From CS4-C045 sp964347545 (GTDB lineage: Bacteria; Planctomycetota; Planctomycetia; Pirellulales; UBA7805), in NCBI GenBank assembly GCA_964347545.1, contig CAYFZZ010000128.1, positions 1 to 21,820 on the forward strand: a stretch of DNA of 21,820 bases, written 5' to 3'. Below, piece by piece: positions 8,254-15,338 of this stretch. Position 1 is the first letter of the stretch; each line of letters begins with the position of its first letter. The position numbers and the translations under genes are program-made. The notes below the pieces were generated by a model. The model saw only the letters and a list, made by a program, of their open reading frames with translations. It was not told the DNA's origin and ran no database searches.

Positions 8254-8805
8254 ATGAAACAAGCGATTGCCGGCGTCGCCCCCAGCGAGCTGGATGAAGT
8301 GACGGTGATGATTGTCTGGCCGACGATCACGGCCGTGCAGACGCCCCCCTTCGGCCGTTTGGGCTGTACTCTGGGTCGTATGTACAGCATCCCCTACGGC
8401 ATCGGACCTGTCCTGACGGTGGGCAACCTGCTGGCCTTGCTGTCCATACCGCTGGCCTTGCTGATCTTTGCCAGCAGCCTCGCCCCGTTTATCTGCCGGC
8501 GTTACCGGCTGACGAATCGTCGTGTGACGATCGAAAAGCTGGTGTTGCAGCTGGGCCGAGGTTGGCTGCCCCTGGCGGCACCCTGGGTGGAGGATGCCTC
8601 GGTGTCGCTGGACAATTTCGACGCGATCGACATCGAGGTCCTCAAGGGTCAGGACTGGTACCCAGCCGGCGATTTGATCTTTCGCAAAGGGGCCGTCGAG
8701 ACGTTGCGGTTGCCGGGGGTTTCCCGACCGGAAACATTTCGCCAGACCTGCCTGAAGGCTCATCAGTCCCACGTTGGCGTGAAGGCCGCCGTGGCCCGCA
8801 CCTGA
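8254..8805 (+). CDS. Membrane protein with PH-like (YdbS-type) C-terminal part
   Basis: The 183-residue protein has an N-terminal polar part, one long hydrophobic segment at about 51-80 (VLTVGNLLALLSIPLALLIF at its core), and a cytosolic C-terminus starting CRRYRLTNRRVTIEK (81-95). The wording YRLTNRR followed by a beta-rich segment ending in VETLRLPGVSRPETFRQTC resembles bacterial PH domains (bPH2, DUF304/YdbS), where YxxTNxR begins the domain and the pattern of helix then PH domain is usual. It is shorter than typical YdbS and has one hairpin-like membrane region, not two. Role unknown; it is probably a membrane scaffold. The ATG at 8254 has only a weak purine tract before it. Convergent with the operon at 8846-11371. 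Confidence 0.75.
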   Translation: MKQAIAGVAPSELDEVTVMIVWPTITAVQTPPFGRLGCTLGRMYSIPYGIGPVLTVGNLLALLSIPLALLIFASSLAPFICRRYRLTNRRVTIEKLVLQLGRGWLPLAAPWVEDASVSLDNFDAIDIEVLKGQDWYPAGDLIFRKGAVETLRLPGVSRPETFRQTCLKAHQSHVGVKAAVART

Positions 8806-8845
8806 CGCGGGCAGGGTCGAGCCGGTCGGGTGTGCGGGCACCGCC

Positions 8846-9883
8846 CTAGAGGGGGGTGTCGGAGGGCGGGGGCGGGTCGTTTTCGCCGCGCGGCAGTTCG
8901 ACCGACGCGAAGAAACCGTGAGCGGTCCAGCGGGTGAACCACCGCCGCAGCTGCACCGCCAGAGCATCGAGGGGTTGGTTGGCGGCGGCCGCCAGCGCTT
9001 CGATGGCCCGGCCGATGGCCTGGCCTGCCACCAGAGGCGCCAGCAGGTCGAATTCGGTGGCTTCCAGTTCGTGGCGCTGGACGACGTAGTCGCGACGGGT
9101 CACCGCCACGTACTGCGGCCGCGGCTGCGGCAGCGACGGTTGCCACGCCTGGTCCGCCTCCTGCCGCTGCTGGCGGAATTCGGTGAAATAGTCGTTGACC
9201 GGGTAGCGGAAATCGAGCAGACGCAGGCAAGGGACCGGGACCAGGCGGACCTGGGGCCACTGGTCGGGGGCAATGGCCAGCAGGCGGTCCGCGTCCAGCA
9301 GCGGCTGGTCTTCCACACCCGGACCATCAAACACCTGCTCAATCGTCCACTCCAGCGTGGCCAGGTCGATCAGAAAATCGGGCCAGTCGACCACCCCCGC
9401 CTGGTGCGGTTCGGTATCCGGCCGGGTCTGGGCCAGATACTGCATAAACTTGTCCGCCAGGTGTCCCAGGGTATAGCTGGTCGAGGGATAGGCCTGCAGG
9501 TAGCCCAGGGCAAACTGATCGAAGACCTCCGGGCCGGTCGCAGAGACCAGGGCGGGGAAGGTCTCGCGGAGGCATTCCATGAGTCGCGCGAAATAGGCGT
9601 TGTGGTAGATCTCCAGCCGCTGGATGGCCGTCAAGGCCTGGGAACGACAGACCACCTGTTCGACATCCGCGGCGGTGATCTCGATTTGTTGCCTGGCTGG
9701 CTGGGCATCGATGCCGCGCGAGACACCCTCGGGGTGCGTGATGACCGACTGCATCCACCGCTGCAGCGACGACAGGTGAGGGGGGTTGTTGAACATCGTG
9801 GGGGTGAGCTGGCGTGGGAGGTCTGCCGGCTGGGGTTGGATGTTTGCAGGAAAAGCGTAAATGCTGCCAGGTGACCTGGCCAT
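8846..9883 (-). CDS. bufC: DUF2063 family partner protein of the MNIO enzyme (BufC/HvfC/MbnC-like)
   Basis: The 345-residue protein has a typical DUF2063 N-terminal part: LSSLQRWMQSVITHPEGV (38-55), then LEIYHNAYFARLMECLRETF (about 90-109), a pattern shared with MNIO partner proteins. In studied systems (MbnC, BufC, HvfC) this protein binds the DUF692 oxygenase and helps it engage the precursor peptide. The C-terminal half is beta-rich and variable, and is probably the recognition part. The gene is last in the minus-strand operon, starting 10 nt after the DUF692 stop codon. The first 29 residues are Pro-rich and do not look like the family, so an ATG at 9796 may be the true start; neither start has a Shine-Dalgarno. 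It is convergent with the PH-like gene (40 bp). Confidence 0.88.
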   Translation of the reverse strand: MARSPGSIYAFPANIQPQPADLPRQLTPTMFNNPPHLSSLQRWMQSVITHPEGVSRGIDAQPARQQIEITAADVEQVVCRSQALTAIQRLEIYHNAYFARLMECLRETFPALVSATGPEVFDQFALGYLQAYPSTSYTLGHLADKFMQYLAQTRPDTEPHQAGVVDWPDFLIDLATLEWTIEQVFDGPGVEDQPLLDADRLLAIAPDQWPQVRLVPVPCLRLLDFRYPVNDYFTEFRQQRQEADQAWQPSLPQPRPQYVAVTRRDYVVQRHELEATEFDLLAPLVAGQAIGRAIEALAAAANQPLDALAVQLRRWFTRWTAHGFFASVELPRGENDPPPPSDTPL

Positions 9884-9893
9884 GCTGGGGGTT

Positions 9894-10814
9894 TCAGGCC
9901 ACTTCGGGGGGGACCAAGTGCAAGGGGTGGGGCACGCTCGTCCCGTGAGGATCGGCCGGGCGTTCCGCGTCCGCGGCGGCCGGCAAGGTGTCTCCCATGT
10001 ATTGTTTCGCCTTCAAGACCTCGGCGTGCACCACTTCAAAGGGCGGAATATGGGCGTCCCACTCCAGTAAGGTAGACACCCCGCCGGTCAACTGGTGGGC
10101 CAGGGCGTACAAGTTCCACACCTTGCTCAACACGTGCGAATCGTGCGTGTCGATCAGGTGGGTCGTGCAGTTGGTGTGGCCGGCCAGGTGGCACTGCACC
10201 ACCCGCCGCGGCGGGATCGCTCGCAAATACTCCACCGGATCAAAATCGTGGTTGACGCTGGAGACGTACACATTGTTCACATCCAGCAGCAGGCCACAGT
10301 CAGCTTCGGCGGCCATCTGGGCGAGGAAGTCCCATTCGCTGAGCGTGGATTGGGCGAAGGTGACGTAGCTGGAGGGGTTTTCCAGCACCAGGGGTCGCTC
10401 CAGGTAGTCCTGCACGGTCCGGATCCGGTCGACCACGTGGCGTAAAGTTTCCTCGTTGAAGGGGATCGGCAGGAGGTCGTGCGAATTCCGGCCGGCCACG
10501 CCGGTCCAACAGAGGTGGTCCGAGACCCAGTGGGCTTGGGTGATTTCCGCCAGCTGCTTCAGTTTTCGCAGGTAGTCGAAGTCGAGCGGATCGGTGCTGC
10601 CGATCGACAGGGAGACGCCGTGCATCACGATCGGGTACCGTTCGGCGATCTGCTGCAGCACGTAACGGGGCCGGCCCCCGGAGTCCATGTAGTTTTCCGA
10701 GATGATCTCGAACCAGTCGACCTCCGGGTGCTGGTGGAGGATGTGCTGGTAGTGCACCGTCCGCAGGCCGACGCCCAGGCCCAGGTTTTGGTATCCGAGT
10801 CGGGGGAGGGTCAT
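9894..10814 (-). CDS. bufB: DUF692 multinuclear non-heme iron oxygenase (MNIO), BufB-like RiPP-modifying enzyme
   Basis: The 306-residue TIM-barrel enzyme carries the metal-binding residues of the DUF692/MbnB family: SENYM (E40, N41), HGVSLSIG (H65), SDHLCW (D99, H100), ENPSSY (E145, N146), LLDVNNVYVS (D178, N180), CHLAGH (H209, H213), DTHDSHV and LEWDAHIP (E251, D253). Characterised members use a di- or tri-iron centre and O2 to convert Cys of a precursor peptide into oxazolone/thioamide, or thiooxazole in bufferins. It lies between a Cys-rich precursor gene and a DUF2063 gene, so the same role is inferred here. The ATG at 10812-10814 precedes the family N-terminus LGYQNLGLGVGLR directly. 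It is separated from the precursor gene by 113 bp and lies 10 nt before the partner gene. Confidence 0.93.
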   Translation of the reverse strand: MTLPRLGYQNLGLGVGLRTVHYQHILHQHPEVDWFEIISENYMDSGGRPRYVLQQIAERYPIVMHGVSLSIGSTDPLDFDYLRKLKQLAEITQAHWVSDHLCWTGVAGRNSHDLLPIPFNEETLRHVVDRIRTVQDYLERPLVLENPSSYVTFAQSTLSEWDFLAQMAAEADCGLLLDVNNVYVSSVNHDFDPVEYLRAIPPRRVVQCHLAGHTNCTTHLIDTHDSHVLSKVWNLYALAHQLTGGVSTLLEWDAHIPPFEVVHAEVLKAKQYMGDTLPAAADAERPADPHGTSVPHPLHLVPPEVA

Positions 10815-10927
10815 GGTGGGGTTCTCGCGGCGAGGGAAGCTGGTCGGCGAAACCACGAGGTACCGTGTCCGCGGCCGGCGGTTATCGATACCTCCAGCTG
10901 GCGGCGGCCTGCAACCGAAACCGATCG

Positions 10928-11371
10928 TCAGGACTTTTTGGGGGCGGGTCCGAATTTCTTGCCGGCGGCCTTCATGGCCTTCTCGAAGTTGGCCCGCGCG
11001 GCCTTCCAGGCGTCGTCCATCAAGGGCACGGCGCATTTGCCTTCGCCCTTGCAGGAATTTTCGCCCGGGTTCGCTCCGCAACCCCCCTGGCCGCGGCAGT
11101 CGTTGCCGCCGGCACAAGTGTGGTGCTTGGCCGAGGCACACGCCCCGGTCCCCGCACAGTCGTTTTGCCCTTTGCAGTCGTTTTTGGCGGTCTTGCAGGC
11201 CCCCAGGCCACGGCAGGTGTTCAACCCGCGACAGACATGCGGCTCGCGCAACAGCTCGGCCTCGTCCGCCGCCGCCCTCGCCGGGCCGAAGGCCGTCCCC
11301 GCCACCACTCCGCCGAAGGCCGCCATCGTCAATTTGCTGAATTCGCGTCGAGATAATTCTGAAGATTTCAT
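10928..11371 (-). CDS. bufA: Tat-signal, Cys-rich bufferin-type (BufA2-like) metallophore precursor
   Basis: The 147-residue protein opens with a twin-arginine signal: SRREFSKL (7-14), a hydrophobic core, and a cleavage site near ARA-A (31-34). The mature part has 11 Cys (47, 53, 59, 66, 72, 78, 86, 92, 98, 107, 113): three C-x5-C-x5-C triplets and a final C-x5-C pair, with wording CRGLNTCRGLGACKT and CKGQNDCAGTGAC. This resembles the BufA2 group of bufferins, periplasmic copper-chelating RiPPs whose Cys are modified by the DUF692 enzyme. The C-terminal 30 residues form a basic helix without Cys. The ATG at 11369-11371 has GAGGG at suitable distance. It is first in the operon with the DUF692 and DUF2063 genes. 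Metal identity (copper) and modification are inferred from family and context. Confidence 0.88.
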   Translation of the reverse strand: MKSSELSRREFSKLTMAAFGGVVAGTAFGPARAAADEAELLREPHVCRGLNTCRGLGACKTAKNDCKGQNDCAGTGACASAKHHTCAGGNDCRGQGGCGANPGENSCKGEGKCAVPLMDDAWKAARANFEKAMKAAGKKFGPAPKKS

Positions 11372-11377
11372 GGCCAG

Positions 11378-11382
11378 CCCTC
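11378..11382 (-). promoter_or_regulatory. Shine-Dalgarno of the Cys-rich precursor gene
   Basis: GAGGG on the minus strand lies 6 nt upstream of the ATG at 11371. It supports this start over an upstream extension that stays open to 11611, and places the twin-arginine motif at residues 8-9, as expected for a signal peptide. Confidence 0.6.
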
Positions 11383-11415
11383 GCAACCAGGTTTCGCGGT
11401 AACGACCCATCCCCC

Positions 11416-11476
11416 GACCGGCACGCCCCGAACGGCAGGCCCTGTCCAGCAAGGGGGATCCCTGCCGGTCATCATA
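11416..11476 (-). promoter_or_regulatory. Candidate promoter and leader inverted repeat of the bufferin-type operon
   Basis: On the minus strand TATGAT (11471-11476) is a good -10 word, but the matching -35 region is poor (TTTCCC), which could mean an activator or alternative sigma factor. Immediately downstream, TGCCGGTC/GACCGGCA arms (11463-11470 and 11416-11423) form a perfect 8-bp inverted repeat in the predicted leader, and an alternative inner pairing GGCAGG/CCTGCC exists. A separate hairpin CGCGGG-AAA-CCCGCG lies at 11491-11505, just upstream. No recognised copper operator is visible. Confidence 0.3.
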
Positions 11477-11632
11477 GCGGTCACCCAGGTCGCGGGAAAC
11501 CCGCGGGCCATCCCAACTTGGCCGGTGGGGCGGATCCGCGCCCGCCAGCGGGCCGCCGACTATCCTTGCGGTCCTTCCCACGGATGGGCAAGAATCCAAG
11601 GGTCCTGACACACAAGCGGGGGCGTCGCTGGT

Positions 11633-13651
11633 ATGTCGTTGCGGATCTCGGCCGATACGGGGGGAACCTTCACCGACCTGGTCTTGTTCGACCAGCAGGA
11701 GGGAAGGCTACAGTGGCGAAAGACCGCCAGTACGCCGGCCGATCCCTCCCGGGCCCTGGTCAGTGGGATCGACGGGCTGGCGGCCCAGCGGAAAGGGGGG
11801 GTGGCCCTGCTGGTCCACGGCACCACCGTGGCGACCAATGCGGTCCTCCAACGCCGCGGGGCGGCGGTGGCCCTGGTGACGACCCGGGGATTCCGCGACG
11901 TGCTGCAGATTCAGCGGCAGGACCGACCACGCCTGTATGACCTGCGGGCGCGGCGGGCCGAGCCGTTGGTGCCGCGGAGGCTGAGGTTCGAGCTGGAGGA
12001 ACGCATCTTGTACGACGGCCGCGTCCGCACGCCGCTCGACCCCGCCGAACTGGACCAGCTGGTCCAGCGGCTGCGGGACGCTCAGGTCGAGGCGGTCGCT
12101 GTGGGGCTGCTGCACAGCTATGCCAACCCCGCTCATGAATTGCAGGTGGGACAGGTGCTGGCCCAGCAACTGCCTGGGGTGACCGTCTGTCTGTCGCACG
12201 AGGTGGTGGGAGAGCATGGCGAGTACGAACGGTTCAGTACCTGTGCCATGAACGCCTTTCTGCAGCCGGGGATGCAGACTTATCTGGGCCGCCTGGAGAC
12301 CGCTCTGCAGGACCAGCAGGTCGAGGCGCCCCTGTTTGTGATGAAAAGCAACGGGGGGGTGATGGCTGGCGCCGTCGCCGGGCGGCAAGCGGTCCACACC
12401 CTGCTGTCCGGTCCCGCCGGCGGGGTGGTGGCGGGGATGGCCATCGCCCGCGGGCACGACCATCCCCACCTGATCACGGCCGACATGGGCGGCACCAGTT
12501 TCGACGTGGCGGTGTTACCGGGCGGCCACGCCGCTTTCGCTCGTGACAACGAAATCGCCGGGCTGGCCGTGGGCGTGCCGATGCTGGATATCCACACGGT
12601 CGGTGCGGGAGGAGGTAGCATCGCCTGGATTGACGCGGGGGGATCGTTGCGGGTCGGGCCGCAATCGGCCGGGGCCCTGCCCGGTCCGGCCAGCTATGGG
12701 CGGGGCGGGACGCTGCCCACCGTCACCGACGCCAACCTCGTGCTGGGCCGGCTCTCTACCGACGCGCCCCTGGGGGGCGAAATCACGCTGGACCTCGACG
12801 CCGCGCAAGCGGCCATCCACGACCACCTCGCAGGTCCCCTGGGGCTGGACCTGATCGCCGCCGCCGAAGGGGTGATTCGCGTGGTGAATGCTACCATGAC
12901 GCGGGCCATCGGCCGCCTGTCGGTCGAACGAGGATTGGACCCGCGGCAGTTCGTGTTGTGCCCCTTTGGAGGGGCAGGGCCTCTGCACGGCGCCGAGCTG
13001 GCCAAGGAGATGGGGATCGGCCAGACCCTCGTCCCGCTCGCCCCCGGCGTCACCTCGGCCCTGGGACTGCTGATGTCCAACCTGCGGGAAGACCGGATCG
13101 CGACCTGCGTCCAACCGCTGGATGAGGTGGCCCTGGCGCGGCTGCAGCCGCTGCTGGACGATCTGGAACGGGACGCCGCCCGGCCGCTGGACTTCGCTGC
13201 CCAGGCGGAAAGCGTGGTACGACGTTTGGGGATCCGCTACCTGGGCCAGCGCTACGAACTGCCGGTCACCGTGGACGAAGCGGGCCTGGACGTGGCGGCC
13301 CTGGCCCGGGGCTTTGCCGACCAGCATCAACGGCTGTACGGATACACGCGACCCGACCAGCCGCTAGAGATCTGCAGCGCGTGGGTTTCGGTGGAAGCCC
13401 AGCTGCAACCGGTCATTTTGCCCGACGGTCATCCCAGTACGGGGGGGCCCCAGCCTTTCGCGGAACGGACCGTCTACTTTGCCGGCCGCGGTTTTGCCAC
13501 CCCCATCTACGGGCGGGAGGCCTTGGGAGTCGGCGACCGCCTCCAAGGGCCGGCCGTTATCGAACAGCTGGACGCCACCACGCTGGTCTGGCCCGGACAG
13601 GCGGTCCGCGTTGACCCGTACGGTCAGTTAGTGTTGGGACCCATACCATGA
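11633..13651 (+). CDS. hyuA: Hydantoinase/oxoprolinase family protein, subunit A
   Basis: The 672-residue protein has the ATP-binding actin-like fold of the HyuA family: N-terminal ADTGGTFTDLVLFD (7-20), HGTTVATNAVLQRRG (62-76), LSGPAGGVVAGM (about 258-269), TADMGGTSFDVAV (about 281-293), HTVGAGGGSIAWID and CPFGGAGPLHG. It acts in the cytosol with subunit B (next gene, 4-bp ATGA overlap) in ATP-dependent opening of cyclic amide rings (hydantoins, 5-oxoproline) or in related carboxylation. The substrate cannot be decided; separate A and B subunits occur in N-methylhydantoinase and acetophenone carboxylase types, while eukaryotic 5-oxoprolinase is a fusion. The ATG at 11633 gives the usual N-terminus. 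It is divergent from the bufferin-type operon (261 bp). No transporter or regulator gene is adjacent. Confidence 0.93.
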   Translation: MSLRISADTGGTFTDLVLFDQQEGRLQWRKTASTPADPSRALVSGIDGLAAQRKGGVALLVHGTTVATNAVLQRRGAAVALVTTRGFRDVLQIQRQDRPRLYDLRARRAEPLVPRRLRFELEERILYDGRVRTPLDPAELDQLVQRLRDAQVEAVAVGLLHSYANPAHELQVGQVLAQQLPGVTVCLSHEVVGEHGEYERFSTCAMNAFLQPGMQTYLGRLETALQDQQVEAPLFVMKSNGGVMAGAVAGRQAVHTLLSGPAGGVVAGMAIARGHDHPHLITADMGGTSFDVAVLPGGHAAFARDNEIAGLAVGVPMLDIHTVGAGGGSIAWIDAGGSLRVGPQSAGALPGPASYGRGGTLPTVTDANLVLGRLSTDAPLGGEITLDLDAAQAAIHDHLAGPLGLDLIAAAEGVIRVVNATMTRAIGRLSVERGLDPRQFVLCPFGGAGPLHGAELAKEMGIGQTLVPLAPGVTSALGLLMSNLREDRIATCVQPLDEVALARLQPLLDDLERDAARPLDFAAQAESVVRRLGIRYLGQRYELPVTVDEAGLDVAALARGFADQHQRLYGYTRPDQPLEICSAWVSVEAQLQPVILPDGHPSTGGPQPFAERTVYFAGRGFATPIYGREALGVGDRLQGPAVIEQLDATTLVWPGQAVRVDPYGQLVLGPIP

Positions 13652-15321
13652 AGAACCCCATCGATCCGGTGACGCTCGAGATCATGCGGAACCGCTGGCG
13701 GGCGGTTGCCGAGGAGATGTGCATGGCCCTGGTCCGGGCCAGCTATTCGACCAACATCAAGGACCGTCGCGACTGTTCGGCGGCGGTCGCCTTGATCAAC
13801 GGCGAAGTGCTGGCTCAGGCCGAAATCGGCACCCCTCTGCACCTGGGCATCATGCCCGCCGTGTTACGGTCGATTTTGAGCCAGTTTCCTGCCGACCAGA
13901 TGGAACCTGGCGCGATGTACATCACGAATCTGCCCTACCCGGAAGGTCCGGGACATTTGCCGGACGTTTCCATGGTGTCGGTGATCCATCATCGCGGCCA
14001 GCCGGTGGCCCTGGCGGCCACCACCGCGCACCACGTCGACATGGGGGGCTTTTCCCCCGGCAGCATGCCCTTTGGCGTGACGGAAATCTACCAGGAAGGG
14101 CTGCAGATTCCCCCCACGCCGATCATTCGGGACGGGAAGATCGACGAGGTCCTCTTGCGGTTGATCGAGCAGAATGTGCGGACGCAGGCCGAGGTGCGGG
14201 GCGATCTGCTGGCCCAGTACGCGGCGGCCCGGATCGCCGAACAGCGGGTGGCCGACCTGTTCGCTGACCAGCAACCCGCCGAGGTGATGCAGTACATGCC
14301 CGCCGTGCTGGACCACGCGGAACGCTGCATGCGGGCCGGGATCCGCGCGATGCCCGATGGCGTCTACGCTTTCGAAGACTTTCTGGACGACGACGGGGTC
14401 AGCGACCAGCCGGTCAAGATCGCCGTGACCGTTACGATCGCCGGTGACGAACTGACGGCCGACTTTGGGGGTTCCAGCGACCAGGTGCTGGGACCGCTCA
14501 ACGCGCGGCTGAGCGCCGCCTGTGCGGCCGTCTATTTCACCTGCAAGGCGGTTATCGATCCCGACCTGCCGACTTCGGCCGGGGCCTATCGGCCGATCCA
14601 TGTGCAGGCTGTCGAGGGTTCGATCCTGCAAGCTCGTTTTCCCGCCGCGATCGGCAACGCCAACATTCTGACTGACCAGCGGGTCGTGGACGTGATGCTG
14701 GGCGCTCTGTACCAGGCCGTTCCCGAGCGGGTGTGTGCGGCCTGCAGCGGCGAGATGAACCTGGTCAATCTGGGGGGTATCGATCCCCGCAGCGGTTGCT
14801 ATTTCAACTACGTGGAGACGTACGGGGGAGGGCAGGGGGCGATGAGCGACCGGGATGGGCAGGATGGGATTCACACCCACCTGACCAACACCCGGAACGC
14901 CCCGGTGGAGGTGATTGAGCGGACGTATCCGTTGGAAGTCGTCCGCTATGAACTGGTGCCGGATACCGAGGGTCCGGGTCGCTTTCGCGGAGGTTGCGGC
15001 CTGCGGCGGGTCCTCCGCTGTCTGGCCCCCCGCACCACGGTTACCGTCGGCGCGGACCGCCGCAAGTTCACCCCCTGGGGCCTGGCCGGCGGCGGGCCGG
15101 CGGCCGGTTCCCATCTGATCGTCCGCGCGGCGGACGGTACGCGGCGCGAGCTGCCGACCAAGGTGGTGACGGTGTTGGAGGCGGGGGACGAGCTGACGAT
15201 TCAGACCCCCGGCGGTGGCGGGTGGGGCGATCCGGCTGAGCGCCCGCCGGAGGCGGTGGCGGCCGACGTGGCCAACGGCCTGGTCAGCCCGCAGCGGGCC
15301 CAAGCCCACTACCAAGCATAG
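13648..15321 (+). CDS. hyuB: Hydantoinase B/oxoprolinase family protein, subunit B
   Basis: The 557-residue protein starts with the family signature DPVTLEIMRNRWRAVAEEM (6-24), then LVRASYSTNIKDRRDCSAAV (28-47), PEGPGHLPDVSMVSVIHHRG (98-117) and AHHVDMGG (127-134), where His and Asp residues are likely metal ligands. Later motifs are the glycine-rich GGSSDQVLGPLNA and the late segment GGGQGAMSDRDGQDGIHTHL followed by TNTRNAPVEVIE, all typical of HyuB. The start codon overlaps the subunit A stop codon in ATGA, indicating translational coupling and equal subunit ratio. The length is normal and the protein appears complete. It ends 17 bp from the convergent DUF1501 gene, with no terminator hairpin visible between them. 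Confidence 0.94.
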   Translation: MKNPIDPVTLEIMRNRWRAVAEEMCMALVRASYSTNIKDRRDCSAAVALINGEVLAQAEIGTPLHLGIMPAVLRSILSQFPADQMEPGAMYITNLPYPEGPGHLPDVSMVSVIHHRGQPVALAATTAHHVDMGGFSPGSMPFGVTEIYQEGLQIPPTPIIRDGKIDEVLLRLIEQNVRTQAEVRGDLLAQYAAARIAEQRVADLFADQQPAEVMQYMPAVLDHAERCMRAGIRAMPDGVYAFEDFLDDDGVSDQPVKIAVTVTIAGDELTADFGGSSDQVLGPLNARLSAACAAVYFTCKAVIDPDLPTSAGAYRPIHVQAVEGSILQARFPAAIGNANILTDQRVVDVMLGALYQAVPERVCAACSGEMNLVNLGGIDPRSGCYFNYVETYGGGQGAMSDRDGQDGIHTHLTNTRNAPVEVIERTYPLEVVRYELVPDTEGPGRFRGGCGLRRVLRCLAPRTTVTVGADRRKFTPWGLAGGGPAAGSHLIVRAADGTRRELPTKVVTVLEAGDELTIQTPGGGGWGDPAERPPEAVAADVANGLVSPQRAQAHYQA

Positions 15322-15338
15322 GGTCAAACCCTACTGGC

